From: Adineta ricciae
Lineage: Eukaryota > Rotifera > Eurotatoria > Adinetida > Adinetidae
Assembly (NCBI GenBank): GCA_905250025.1
Contig: CAJNOJ010000281.1
Location: 66,985 to 130,984 of the forward strand
Reading direction: 5' to 3'
DNA length: 64,000 bases
Positions 1 through 12,063 of this stretch are shown piece by piece. A program made the translations under genes and the position numbers. The stretch's first letter is position 1. Every line of letters starts with the position of its first letter. The notes below the pieces were generated by a model, which searched no databases, was not told where the DNA came from, and saw only the letters and a list, made by a program, of their open reading frames with translations.

Positions 1-931
1 CTCTTCTTTAATCGACTTCATCTTTTAGGTTGTGTCGTACAAGCCAAAGTGATATCGATCTCTTCGACTGGTGTAATGGTTCATGATTATGATCATAAGC
101 TATTTCATTTTGATTATCTAGTTGTTGCTACTCGTACGCGTTTCCGAGCACTTTCACGTTACAAATCTATGCAAGAATAGATCGAATAGGCTCATCAAGT
201 TCTTGTCATTGGTAAAGGTTCTGTTGGTGTCGAACTTTGTGATGAAATTGCAACCGTTTGTCCAGAAAAGGAAATTACTCTTGTACATAGTGGCTTCACT
301 TTACTTCAATCGAATGTATTCAAAGAAGATTTGTACATTAATCTTCGGCATCAAATCGCGAAAATAGATGTTAAAATCTTATTAGAAAACAATCTATAAC
401 AGCTGATCTAACATTTATTTGTATACTAGAACACAAACGAATAATAAGAGTTTGATGGCAAGCGATTTAGCAAATAAGATTGATCCTCAAAATGATCGGC
501 TCAAAATTAACAATTATTTACAAGTCGAAGAATATACAAATATTTTTGCTGTTGGTGATATCCCCAACAAGGAAGATAAAATGGCATATTTTGCTGGAAA
601 TCAAGCGGAATATGTCATATCTTTAATTCGAATTATCGAAGAAAAAAAGCTCCATTCTAAACAATATCAAGCTAGTCAATATCCGAGTATGCTTGTGACA
701 GTCGGAAGAAAGAGTGGAGTAAGTCAATTACTAACGGAAGGCGGATTTATTATTGGTTTGTAAAAACTAGTTTTATATTATTCACAAATCTCAAAGTGTC
801 GTTTTCTTTTTCATGTAGGAGACGCATTGGCAAAGTTTTTAAAATCAAAAGAATTTATGAAAGCATCCACACGATCGATGTCGAATTATAAAACTCAATC
901 ATCAGATGAAGTTCACCAAAGGAATACATGA
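1..931 (+). pseudogene. FSP1/AIFM2-like FAD oxidoreductase, 5' incomplete and decayed
   Basis: The family uses FAD and NAD(P)H to reduce quinones. Reading resumes after an acceptor AG at 27-28 and gives a stretch ending in FDYLVVAT, then a nucleotide-binding motif (VLVIGKGSVGVEL, about 210-250), then a frame with the FAD-binding VGDI motif (from 419). A clean 63-nt GT-AG intron (756-818) leads to a last exon ending at 931 with LAKFLKSKEF, which matches the C-terminal end of FSP1. The 5' part lies outside the window. Two in-frame TAG codons sit just before the nucleotide-binding motif (about 176-190) and a frame change occurs near 400-420, so I call it a pseudogene. Sequence errors or an unrecognised intron are possible alternatives. 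Confidence 0.72.
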
Positions 932-2053
932 AATCGACGGGTGTGGTGAATAGTTGAAGAGTTCAACTATTCGGCTATAAGACTTGAATCATTGAATGCA
1001 AATTTTGAGTTTGACATTAGTATTCTTTCGCATGAAAACTGTGCTATAACAAGTTTTGTGCTCAATTAATTATTCAGGAGAGAGAGAGAGAGTTACGCCG
1101 TTCATCCACGACGAGCATTATTTTCATAATTTATTATGAAAGTTTTCAATTGGTCTCTGCGGCAATAGAAAATTCTATATTATTTGAATATGTTATGACG
1201 TAAATGAAAAAATAATAAGTTGAAAATAAGATTATAACGAGTATACGACAATACAATGTGAATTATTTCATCGATCGAAAACGTTTGTCAATACTAAGAA
1301 TGGATACATAACTTGATTCTCTATTCATCAAATACCTTGAAAAGAATTCAACAACTGAACTGAAGTCTCTGCTCTGAAAACCATCAATCCTGATGCAGAA
1401 TTCTACTCCCGTATGCCTTACTCGTCACAAAATCTATCCATTTTGCACTAGAATCTCTCTATTATATGAAAATCAGTGTTATTTTTACGAGACAATTATT
1501 TTTTAATCCGTAAGTTGATGAAATAGTTACGAATTGTTTTTGTTCATACACAGTTTTGTCGAGCAAAATAGTCATATGTATTCCGCAGCCATTTAAAACT
1601 TCCTTTTCTACTTTCATACTATCCAATTACAACTAAAAGCAGTATATGCGGTTCGATTTCATACAGGAAATTGATTAAATAAATTAAAAATTATTGACAG
1701 TGGATAGATTGGAAAGAATTTTTTGAAATATACTTCAAGTCACCCTAATAGTCGTGTTTCCATTCCACAACATGTTTGGAAAGACATATAGTAGCAATAG
1801 GTAATTGAGATATAGCTCAATCATCCGGCGGAAGTTCACTTGTAGAAACCCGTATGAAACAGAGAATAAAAGAACTTCACAGAAATGTTACTAATCTTTT
1901 TTTGTACAATGCAAAGAAGAGCGAAGAAAAGACATTCACACCATCGTGTATAGTAAATATGTGAATCGAATAAAATTTTGTGACGAGAGTTTTTGTCAAA
2001 GAAAACTGATCGAATAGACAAACTCTTATGTCTTGTCTCATGTACTTGTTTCT
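932..2053. other. Intergenic, no gene recognised
   Basis: AT-rich spacer between the dead oxidoreductase and the first GPCR. It holds a short GA microsatellite around 1078-1093. Small open frames near 1836-2102 show no recognisable protein. I see no RNA gene or element here. Confidence 0.5.
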
Positions 2054-3038
2054 TTAAATTGTTCGCTGTTGTACTGAAAGAACTCGATTGGTTCGTCGCC
2101 AAAAATATATTCGATTTCGAATTTCTCGACGAAATCGTTGCGATGAAATTAAGAAAACATAAAAACTTCCCTGAAAAAAAAAAAGAATTAAAAATATAAA
2201 CATTGATCGAATAAGTAGAACATCAACATACACCGTAATAAACATTAGTGAACAAAGTAGTAATTGTTGATGCAAACGTTTCTTTGACTATTTGATCGGT
2301 ATTTTTGACAAATTGTGATGAAGCCACCAGATATGCATTGTAAATACCATAAGGAGAAATGCTTATAGCAATGAGAATAATTTGAATTAAAGTCATTTTA
2401 ACAACCTGAAGATCTACTTGTCGTTCAGCAAGAATTCTTCTCGAATGAATATTACGATAAGTTAAATATCCAAATGCTGTGGTAAATGCAATTAAGACAA
2501 AACTATTGTAAGTGAGAACATAAATTGATATATAAGTAGTATATCCATTATTAGTAACCATGCAAATATTAGTTGAAGATGTAATATTACCAAATATTAG
2601 TCCAGGAATACCGTGTAGAAGCCAAATAAGTATAAGAATGAAAATGATTCTATGTGCTCGTTTGATATGACTCCATTGACGAAGACGAACATTGCTTGAT
2701 GTTATGAAGAATTGATCGATTGCAGTTAAATATGAACATGTAAATGACATAAGAACAAAAATACTAGAACAATACAAACGTATTTTACACCACACAAGCG
2801 ATGTACGAGTTAAATCTATTTGGTGGCCACTCATAATAATTCGAGATATGGATACTGTTGTTAAATATAAGATATTATCAATTGAAGCAATGAGAAAATA
2901 AAATGTACAAAATGTTCGATAATAAGTACGGACACTTGAAAATATCCATATGTTAAGACTATTACCAATTATACCGATTATTACAACAAACCATCGGAAG
3001 TATATTGTTATCTGTTGACCAATATACGGTAAGGACAT
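2054..3038 (-). CDS. Rhodopsin-like (class A) G protein-coupled receptor, two exons
   Basis: Exon 1 is 3038-2232 and exon 2 is 2170-2054, giving 307 aa. The intron (2231-2171, 61 nt) has the donor GTATGT and a pyrimidine-rich CAG acceptor; the splice joins TNVYYG to GSFYVFLISSQRFRR, the usual TM7-to-tail junction of bdelloid orphan receptors. Seven hydrophobic segments are visible. TM1 carries GNSLNIWIF (the GN motif) and the Cys before TM3 is present (WCKIRLYC). The DRY box is replaced by IDQ after TM3, and the TM7 NPxxY motif is not standard. Ligand unknown; a peptide receptor is a reasonable guess only. The gene points toward the dead oxidoreductase. Confidence 0.85.
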
Positions 3039-3670
3039 TGCTGTTGAATAACACGATATATCTAATAAAAGTGTTGTTTGGAAAGAAAAGGGAGTTTTAT
3101 GTCGAAGTAATTTGTAAATGAATGATTCAGGCGAACTGAAAAGAGAGTGTATTAATGTTTCAAGGGAAGAAAAAAATCATTTATTTATATCTTATAGAGC
3201 TAGAGAAGTTAATAAAAATTTAATCATCGAAAGGATAGGAGAAACAAAGATTATGAGCTTTTACGTTGAATACTCAATAAATAAGGTTCGTCAAGGTTGA
3301 CTTGCATTATCTTCGACAGAATTAACAACTGAAGATACAATAACCTCTATACGCATTTAACATAAAAAATATCGAAACGTGACCCTAGAATTGACCTCTT
3401 GAGAATAATGATCTCCATTTATCTTACAGATTTAAAAGTGAACATCAAGGTTGTTCCTATTTATGTGATGTATGCTATGGATGACTATTATGACCCTGTT
3501 CAATGATCATATTATAGTTACGAATGAAACGATATTAAAACGATCTAGGGGTGAGGGTGTGAAGATCTTTGACAGTAGACATAGAATTACAAGCAATGCT
3601 TGAAATTTTATTTGTTCGAAGAAAAAAGAAATAAAATTAAAACATTAATTTAGTTTTTCTTCGACTGAGA
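3039..3670. other. Intergenic, nothing recognised
   Basis: Spacer between the GPCR and the ubiquitin-like fragment. A 60-codon open frame at 3118-3300 on the plus strand has no recognisable motif and I do not call it. Confidence 0.45.
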
Positions 3671-3883
3671 TCAAAGTTCCATTAAACCACAATGTATGAT
3701 GTTGACTGTACTTCCTTCTTGAATATTATAATCACTCACTTTTTGCTCATAACAAAGCTGTTGACCAACATTGATCAATCTGTGATGCCAACAATCGATT
3801 CCTCTCTTTTCTTCGATCTTTAACGTAATACTCTCCAAACTTTGCGATGGTTCAAACATCGAATGTGTCGTTCGTTTTCCACC
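3671..3883 (-). pseudogene. Ubiquitin-fold domain, partial
   Basis: The minus-strand frame from about 3883 to the stop at 3671 matches the ubiquitin fold from the TGK turn to the last strand: GKRTTHSMFEPSQSLESI, then KIEEKRGI, HHRLINVGQQL and VSDYNIQEGSTVNII. The first beta strand is missing upstream, where an in-frame stop occurs about 5 codons before the homology, and the C-terminal di-glycine is absent (it ends GLMEL), so it cannot be conjugated like ubiquitin. It could be the last exon of a ubiquitin-like-domain gene whose first exon I cannot find, or a dead copy. The first methionine is at 3859. Confidence 0.6.
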
Positions 3884-4531
3884 TTTTTATGTTGACTAAT
3901 GATCCATTTAAGTCATTTTATCACATCAGATCTTCAGTATTGACGAGAAGGATGAAAATGGCGCACATGCTCGAGAGTTTTCTAACTTTTGTGTTTATCT
4001 TAGATGAAAAATACTAAAAAAAAGTGATCGCTTTCTTGATTTTAATATTTGTTCGATATGGAAGAATAAATGAGTTTGAGATGACGATGAAATGTGAATG
4101 AGTGCGGATATTCGATGAATCTTTTTATTCAATTATATCGCAATCCCAAAACAAAGAATGAAAGGATTATATTACACTCAACTGACGTCAGTCGGATTTT
4201 AGTTTATTGTCATCATCATCATCAGCAAACATATTTGCCATAATTGAATTTCAGTTTCAATTAATCGTATTAGTCATTTCAAATTCCTTCGTAAAGCGAC
4301 GTAAACCTAGTTGCCCATATTTCATCATGTTGTCAATCTTAAAACCAACGATTGTGACTAATAGCACTAACATATTCAATAAATCCCGTATTGATTCATG
4401 TAAATCAATATTCGATCAAATTTTCCTGATTACTGTTATCAATGTATTTAAATAGCTGCAACAAATAGATTATTTCCATCAGTCTTTGATTTGAATACTA
4501 AAGAAAAACGAGAATATTCTGTTTCCTAACA
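3884..4531. other. Intergenic, nothing recognised
   Basis: AT-rich spacer. The plus-strand open frame 4207-4455 begins with a serine run from a CAT-repeat and looks like chance. Confidence 0.4.
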
Positions 4532-4975
4532 ATGATGTTTAAAAATCTGCTGCTTTTGACATGTGTTACTATTATGATACAAGGGACAAGACAATATCAA
4601 CATGATGGTCAACGCTCATTAATTGCGAATAGTATGCCACGTCTTCCAGTCAGTGGTTACCGTGTAGACGGTACCAAGGTTTATTTTAATGGGCAAATAG
4701 TTACCGGTCTATCTGTGTTATCATTCAAAGACCTGGGCTTTGGTTATGCGCAAGACAGTATTAACGTTTTTTTCATGGGGAAAAAAATGGCGGGTACATT
4801 TAGCACATCATTTTATGTGTTAGGTGATCAATATGCCAAGAATTCTATAGATGTGTTCTATGCTGGAAAGAAAATACAAGGTGCGTTAAATTCATCTTTT
4901 CAAGTATTGGGCAATGGTTATGCGAAAGATTCATTGAATACTTATTATTTGGGAGAAAAGGTACGCAACGGTTAA
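4532..4975 (+). CDS. Secreted DKNYY-repeat protein
   Basis: 147 aa. The N-terminus MMFKNLLLLTCVTIMIQG is a clear signal peptide, so the product should be secreted. The rest is made of about four repeats of 25-27 residues with the pattern 'G-x-GYAxDSxNVYYxGKKI-x-G-x-SFxVL' (for example YAKNSIDVFYAGKKIQG and YAKDSLNTYYLGEKV), which is the DKNYY repeat family. That family is known mainly from bacteria; function is undefined. The stop at 4973-4975 directly follows a good donor (GAAAAG|GTACGC). Splicing to AAG at about 5007 would add a basic tail of some 36 residues ending near 5113, so the 3' end is uncertain. No introns are needed in the repeat part. Bacterial origin is inference from family distribution. 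Confidence 0.78.
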   Translation: MMFKNLLLLTCVTIMIQGTRQYQHDGQRSLIANSMPRLPVSGYRVDGTKVYFNGQIVTGLSVLSFKDLGFGYAQDSINVFFMGKKMAGTFSTSFYVLGDQYAKNSIDVFYAGKKIQGALNSSFQVLGNGYAKDSLNTYYLGEKVRNG

Positions 4976-5366
4976 ATTTCAAACGAATAAAAACATAAAA
5001 TACAGAAGCAGGTTGTTGGCCTTCGCCACAGAAAAAGAGAAGTCTTGAAAGCGAAAGCTCAGATGGTATATTTACATTCTCATAAGCAGAGGCGAAATCG
5101 TGATATCATATAGTTAAACTCATTCTTATACAAACTTAACTGAATTCTGAATCTCTATGTCGATAAATCAATGAAAAGCTTCATTCGGAATCGCGATTGT
5201 AATCGAATACCTTCAAATATATGGATGTTGCTCGCTATGAACATTTAACTACTACTTTTGAATCCTCATTTTCTTCTATAATAGAGTTTTTCCAGTTTTA
5301 TTATGAAAGACGTGATGCGAGTATGCAGAAACATATCGGTCGTTTATTCCATATACAGAAAATACA

Positions 5367-5507
5367 ATGCAGATTGCACTCGAAGATTTGTCCAATGAAA
5401 TATTCATTGAATGTTTGCAGTATTTTAATGCACATGATATTTATCAATCATTTTCAAACGACCCCATGATAACTTTTGCTCTACTACTCGAGGACTATTT
5501 ACCTTGA
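5367..5507 (+). pseudogene. F-box domain stub
   Basis: A 46-codon frame starts with MQIALEDLSNEIFIECLQYF and continues NAHDIYQSFSN, the first two helices of an F-box (Skp1-binding motif of SCF ubiquitin ligases). It matches the start of the F-box gene at 31834, but stops after about 46 codons without the leucine-rich part. It may be a fragment or a first exon whose continuation is lost. Confidence 0.6.
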
Positions 5508-6542
5508 AAGTTTCAAAATTTTCGTCCGACCGATCTCGAGATCGGTCAGAAATTGGTGGATGGAAGGTCTCCTTAAGTAAACGAGCAATCGATATAATAA
5601 ATACGAATGATAATCAGAATAATCAGCCAAGCGATAGCGGATAGAACTTCATGACAACAATTGAAACAACACCATCGTTCAATATACACACGAAAAGCGA
5701 TTTTCATCTACTAAACAAGACCTCCATAAAACTATACTGATCTTTTCGAAAATACTCCCGCAATTTAGTACGTAAAAACCTGACGAAGAAATTCTTTAAA
5801 CAAAAGTCATATAGAAATAATTCCTAACTTCCGCAAGTCTCGGGAAAAATATTAATTTTTCATGACCTAGAAAGACTTGGAAGCCCTGTACCGACTACGA
5901 CTAACGAGAATAACAAAATCGTCTTAACTTCGACGAAGTATTAAACCCATCATCATATTGGCTATTCTTCCGAATCAAACATGTTCCTAGTTCCTGCATT
6001 CGTGTTCCCGTCTTTTTCGAAAACACACAAAATAAAATGATATAATACCAAACCGAAACATCCACAGCAGTCAAAAGTAATAAAATAAGATCTGCTAACT
6101 CTTTTCCATAATTTTAGTTAGTCTGAACAAAATACGTATAAGGCTCAGCATAAACGACAGTATTGGCAGCTGACTCACATCTCTGTCAAATGATTCTACT
6201 CTTATAAGATGAAAAGTCTTGTAATATTGTAAATTTCATTTTTATTTGTATTTTTCATTGAAAATGAAATGGATAAGCCATTTGTAAATCGTCTTAACCG
6301 ATGTGAAACTAGAGATATGGCAGCTGACTCGCAATCATCCTTAAGACTATTCTCCTGAGTAATCAGTACTTTTTGACACGAGTCTGATTGTAGTAGAGTG
6401 AATAGAAATCATAATCTATCGCCGAAGCTACTCCATATTGGATAGTGTATAAACGGAGTGTCGTAATAGACAGAAAACTCTGCAGACATTTTATCCGAAT
6501 AAATAATATTGTCCAATCGTTTGCGTGACCGTGTAGTGGGAA
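5508..6542. other. Intergenic, nothing recognised
   Basis: About 1 kb of AT-rich spacer. A short phrase (GGCAGCTGACTC) occurs twice, near 6164 and 6319, but the surrounding similarity is weak. No coding signal seen. Confidence 0.4.
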
Positions 6543-8159
6543 CTATTCATAAATTTCATCAATTCTATTGATCGACAGGAAAACTGCCAGCTCTACTGCT
6601 ATTGTTATATTTGAAATAAACCTAACGGGTGATTTTCTTTCTTCAATTAAGATGGAAGTATTTGCTGGTTGCCACCTGCGTATAACATTTGGAGGTGCAT
6701 TTGTATCTCCGCCAATGATAACCATATCGAATCCATCGGGTGATGATTCTTCTCTTTCAACAAAAGCGGCTAGCGCTCTTTGCTCTTCTCTTTGCTGTCG
6801 GTTCGATCGACTGTGATGGAGTGACACATAGAGAAGATCTTCATTGGTTGCGAGATTGTGTAGTCGTATGGGAATGCATTTTGCTGTTCGCAGTGTAGCC
6901 ACATCATCGTATCTCCTAAAAATCAGCAAGAACTATTATCCACTCTGAAAGTTAAAATAAGCAGGTATTATTGTTGCGACTATGAGTAGAATCCAGCAAA
7001 AAAGTTTGTGTGTCTATTTTTTCGTGAAGGTCAGAATAATAGGGTGTGGAAAAACACATGACCACAAAATCTTCTAATAATGTTACCAAGGATGTTTTGC
7101 AGGTCAGGGAATCCGATGACACCATTGGCTTTTCAATATCTCCTCATTACTTACTATGATGTTAATTACATGAAAAGATTTGTCTGCTTCTGAATGATTC
7201 TATGGCAACAACAGACAGATCATCTGTCACAGATGATTCATAGCATGAAAAGGTGGGTGAGTTATGGATTAGCAGTGGCGAGCCACAAGTGGCGGACCAT
7301 AAGAGAGACGCTGACGACAGGGGAGTAGTGGCAGGTATTGGTGGATGTCACAAATATGTTCGCATTGAATCGCGAAATACTTGGTGTGCCCAATCTTGAG
7401 TCACTGAACATCGAACATAATGTATGAAATGGAAAAACCACCATTTTGACCAAACTATGGAAGAACTGCCTAAAGGAGTGTGTCTGTATAGTTTTTTTCT
7501 GAAAGCACGCCAGGTGTGATCAGTCCAGAAGAGCGTTACTTGTCTATACAATTTTCCACCTGTATTTTGCAGTTTTATCTTTTGACCGTACTGCCGGACT
7601 CCTAAGACCTATTGTTTGAGATATAAGGCGACTCTTTTCAAAGATTGCTCAAAGATTTTAAAAAGAAGTACTCTAAAACATCAAACAGCAAACGTTTCGC
7701 CAGATCCAATTTATACTGCTGAAAAACCTCATAAAATGTCTAGTTTATAGAGCTGTAAACCACAGACAGGAAGATATTCAAACAGGAACGGATCGTCTTG
7801 ATTACTATAGGAATGGGTAGCAGTTTCTATTGACAATAAAAGGACGATAGGCTAAAACGGTCGTACCTGTTTTCAGTAAAGCAATCAGCTCTATAACCGA
7901 GAAGCATATAATCGCGACCAGTGCCTGTACCTATATCGTTCATCACCATATTATAGCGTTGTCCTGTAACAGCCATTAATTGATTCATAAACCTATTGCC
8001 GGCTGGACATTCGGAAATAGTAAACGTTGTTGGATATTCCATTCTTTCCAAATCATTAGCAATTTGATTTGCTTTTGGCACTGATCCTCCACCTAGGCCA
8101 TTGACTTCTTTGCTCGCATCAGCATTGACGATAGTCGTCGAAATATCGTACTCGATCAT
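6543..8159 (-). CDS. Endonuclease/exonuclease/phosphatase (EEP) domain protein, split by a 951-nt intron
   Basis: Exon 1 (8159-7867) encodes an N-terminal half with ECPAGNRFMNQL and GTGRDYMLLGYRAD. Exon 2 (6915 down to about 6625 or 6543) starts RYDDVATLRTAKCIPIRLHN and contains VIIGGDTNAP, the EEP catalytic G-D-x-N signature, preceded by a LHHSRSNRQQREEQ segment like the family's His-containing strand. The donor is AACAG|GTACGA and the acceptor TTTTTAG|GAGATAC; the frame is kept (phase 2). EEP enzymes cleave phosphodiester or phosphate bonds in nucleic acids, inositides or lipids; the substrate here is unknown. The conserved C-terminal histidine strand is not seen, so a further exon or loss is likely. 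The intron is about 15 times longer than most introns here. Confidence 0.65.
6916..7866 (-). other. Long intron of the EEP gene with unexplained open frames
   Basis: 951 nt, while most introns in this window are 50-65 nt. It has two overlapping minus-strand open frames (7453-7262 and 7551-7348) of 60-70 codons, which I cannot assign, and a perfect hairpin sequence at 7219-7237. An old insertion is possible. Confidence 0.45.
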
Positions 8160-8838
8160 TTTAAGCTTGTTAGATACAGCTGATCAGCGTCGTCTAGAAA
8201 TATATGTTTCTTTTTACGTCATGTAAAGAATAACACGTGTGGTGAAGCACTGATAATAAACGTGAGCGAATAGCTAGCAGCTATTTATGGAGAAACATAC
8301 AGTGGGAAATACTTTTGACAAACAAAAAACAGGATTGGTTTACATATTAGCGGTAACAAAAACGACGAGGACGGGCGTGAATGTGGGTGTTGCTAAGAGC
8401 AAGAATGTGAGTAAAATACAATATCCACCTGTATTCACATTCCCAGCCTCACTCTCAAAACTTCAAGATGCGCTCGTATTAAAAGGGCAAAATTTCATGT
8501 GAGCATCATAATTAACGACAATTTTTTTGCCGTTTTCTAGGCAGGTTTGGTGTTCAAGCTGGTTTCACGTTTAGGCGTTTTCATTCACTGTAAGAGTTGC
8601 GACTCGTAACGGATGAAAAGGAGAAGAAGAATAAGTAAATGGAACTGAATGAATTTATTTGAAATAACTTAGCGGTATAAATACTACACCGAATAAAGAC
8701 ATGGATGACGAAAGAAGATGATGACATGAACAAGGAAAGATGATGAAATGTACGAGCTATACGTGATCATATGGTAACAGACCAGATAACAGCTGTCGAA
8801 CATATGCGACGCATAGAACGTATGAAGAACGAAAGGAA
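8160..8838. other. Intergenic, nothing recognised
   Basis: Spacer between the EEP gene and the left end of the hAT element, purine-rich towards the element. No coding signal accepted (open frame 8287-8502 has no recognisable features). Confidence 0.4.
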
Positions 8839-8866
8839 AGAGGATGACAGATGCTGGTATGTTAGC
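8839..8866 (+). repeat. Left terminal inverted repeat of the hAT element
   Basis: AGAGGATGACA followed by GATGCTGGTATGTTAG; inverted partner at 12064-12092. Confidence 0.75.
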
Positions 8867-9163
8867 GGCATTTTTTAGAAAGGAGGAATATGGAGGATTT
8901 TCAAAGGAAATTTTTGTAGGATTTCGTATGAAAAAGTAGGGAAAAGGAAGAAAAGGAGGAATTTCATTGTGTCGTGAGACAGGAGTTCTTTACAAGTTAA
9001 ACTCATTAACATTCCGAAGGCACTTAAGTAAATACTTAACACAATTTCGACAATGTTTATTTATAAATATGATAAACGAGAGAAATAGAAAAGCAACTTC
9101 TATACTTATAGCAAAATCATAGTATATGTGAAACATCACACATGCTTATCACAAAAAACAATC

Positions 9164-11922
9164 TTATTTGACAAACTTGGTTGCATTCTCTTCTAACAAT
9201 ACTTGTTCGGCAGCCAATTTACGTTTCTTGTTTGACTGTTCACGATCAGCATGAGCTCGCTTTTGCTGAATCATTGAAATATCTTTCATGATCTGTGACA
9301 TATCTTCATCAATAATTTTCATCTTTTCAGTTCCAATCTTGTTTAATGCATAGGCAGCTTGTATGTCAGTAAAATCTCTTTTTCTTAACGAATTTCCAAT
9401 ACGTTGATTTCCTTCTTCCAACAACAATTGAGCTGTTTTTTGTTCAGTTTGAAGTTTTTTATATTTTGACATGAGTTCGTTCTCTTGTTCCAAAAGCTTT
9501 TTTTTCTCAATCTCTGTCTTTTCTCGTTGTTTGTTCACTTGTTCTTGAGCTGCAACAATTGTTTTGTTTTTCAACAACTCGTCTTTATATGAAGCTGCTG
9601 ATTTTTGAACTGCACGAAGCATTTCAATATTAATTGGCACCTGAAAAAAGACTTTTAGTTTCAATGAGCAATTCTCATTATTATTATAACTTCATATTAC
9701 CTTGTGCACTGATCCATTACCTGAGAACGATTTTGCGTCATAAGTGGCACGAAGGCCGTTAATTGATTTTTCTGATAAGAGAGTGCGATCTTCAGTAAGA
9801 ATATTTCCATTTATACTGAATCCTCGTTCTACATCGGCATTACCGTGTGATATTATTAGGATATTCTTGATGAGTTTGGATAGTGTTGGATATTTTGAAC
9901 ATCCATTGTGTCGAACAATTGACAGAATTTTGTCCCAATAAAAGTCAATTTCGTGATATTCAATATGTTCTTTTCCATCAACATCATTATATTTACGTTT
10001 AACTACCCATGAATCATCAATTGTTTCGATCGAATACAATAGCCACTCATCACTTAAAAGATCAATTTCATTTACCGATAATAAACCTGGTATATATCGA
10101 CCTATACGAACAATGGCATCACAACCTTGTGGATCAGAACGATAAGAAACACCTAATATCTTCAGATCACGTAAAAACGAATTGTGCAAGGGAAGATTGG
10201 ATTTTAAATACAAAGCAATTGAATGGAAAATATTTCTAACATCTTGAAAAAAGGTTTCTTTTTCGTCTTTTGATAATAATGTCAATGATTTTCGAGTTTC
10301 TTCGCCTATACGAAAAGCAAATAGACAACATTACAAGTTTTTATTCTACTTACCGATTTTTATTTGTTTATCATTCAATTGTTTTTCGGCTAATTTGTAA
10401 TCAACTGACAATAATTCACCACCTTGTTTATTTCCAACATGTTCGATTGTTACGAATGATAATAAAACAACACGGTATAAATCAGATAATTCTTTATACA
10501 ACAAATGAATCATTGGCCCAGTTTTTTGAAATATAGTTAAAAACTTATCAAAAACCACACGACACAAGTACGAAATGAACAAGAAACGCGTTCTCGAAAT
10601 ATTTGACGATAAAAATAATTTGATAGAGTTATATTTTTTGTTTTCTTTTATTTGTGCTTGATTATTTCCAGGCAAATACACAAGAAAATATTCCTTTAGA
10701 ATTTCCCAATGAACTATTTGAAAAACAAACGTTTACTATTCGGTATAGTTTCGTTTAAAATTTACTCACTCAAGATTCGATCAACCACTTTACCAAGTAA
10801 TACCCATCGTGTACAAACAAAGTATAAAATCGTTTTCTGAATTGTTTCATCTAACTCATCAGCAATATTTGCAAAATCTTCTTTTCTTGCTGGTGAATGC
10901 CGAAACCAAGACCAAATATCGATACAAAAAGTGTGAATATGCCAACATGACTTTGTTGTACCTACAACAGAGTAATTGAATTTTGTAAATAAAATATTCT
11001 TTATTAACTTCTTACCTGCTTTAAAAGCGTTATGAACTACATGGATGTGACATGGGCCTATCTTTAATAATTCACCGCCAACTTTTTTCAATTCTTCATC
11101 GAGAAGCTTCTCGATAGTTTTATTTACATTAGGATTGTCTCGTCCGATCATCAATAAACGTTTAATATCAATTCCATCTGTTCGAAACGAATCAAGAATG
11201 CTGTCTCGAATAGTGTGAGCGGGTGCATGACCAAGTAAAACTGACTTATAATATCGAGTAACCACACATTGCTTCTGAACACTCCAATACTTCAACAGCA
11301 AATCCAATTGTTTACTGTTTTGATGATTCTTTTGCTCATCAAAACACAAAACAAACCGTTCACATTGTTTAATATCTTGAATAAGACCACGATGAAAAAA
11401 TGGCCCAAGACCATGTGAAATAACATATGATAATTTCACACGTTCCATTTTTATTTGTTGTGCAATGTTCGAATCTGGAAACATTTTCTTAAACAAATCG
11501 CTGGACCCATCACACGAGAGATAACTGTATCCATGACGAGCTGCATTCATCGCCCATAACGTTTCAGCACGTGTAACTTGATCTGAAAAACTAATGTTTT
11601 TTGTTGAAGGAGCAGCAGGTGTTGTCATTGAAACATTTGATGATGAACTTTGTTCTGAATGAATAAGATTCGATTCAGTTCGAATAGTAAATATATTATT
11701 TTCTTTTAATAATTTCAAATTATCTGAATGCTTTTTATTTTTCATGTGGCATTCAATAGACTGCCACCCTTTATTTCCACAGCATAAATCACCAGTTTTG
11801 CATAATGTACAGACGAATGTCGATTGTTGTCCACCTTGTTTTAGCCATCGTTTAACAGGAGTATTATCAAAGTCTAACTTTTCCAACCATGACGCATTGA
11901 ACTTTGTTTTATGGAGGGGCAT
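9164..11922 (-). CDS. hAT transposase, 846 aa, five exons
   Basis: Exons: 11922-11016, 10961-10770, 10713-10354, 10305-9701, 9640-9164. All four introns are short (48-60 nt) GT-AG introns and all phases fit. The N-terminus has a zinc-finger-like segment (CTLCKTG ... HMKNKKH, residues about 38-66). The RNase H-like core shows the first Asp in CFDEQ, the second in GRDNPNVNK, then CHIHVVHNAF (the hAT CxxH) and TRWVLLG. The C-terminal dimerisation region reads YPTLSKLIKNILIISHGNA then DVERGFSINGNILTEDR, giving the catalytic Glu. A lysine/glutamate-rich coiled coil (last 150 residues, ending with basic KKRKL) follows. There is no stop or frameshift, so the element may have moved recently. It would cut and paste its own DNA in the nucleus. 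Confidence 0.85.
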
Positions 11923-12063
11923 TTTCGTTCAAAAGCGCAGTTATCTGAAAGTATTTCGAAGTACACAAAGTTTAAAATTCGTTAACTCCATAACGATAGA
12001 GAATAAAAGGAGGAAAAGGAGGAGAAGGAGGGCGTATTTAGTAAAAAGGAGGAAATGGAGGAG

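Noticed and set aside
4207-4455. 82-codon frame starting with a serine run
   Set aside because: Low complexity start from a CAT repeat, no domain and no splice context.
7262-7551. Possible Tc1/mariner transposase remnant inside the EEP intron
   Set aside because: A few residues looked similar (FWTDH, SSSIVWSKW), but neither frame could be followed as a transposase and no element ends were found.
8287-8502. 71-codon plus-strand frame
   Set aside because: No recognisable protein feature and no supporting context.
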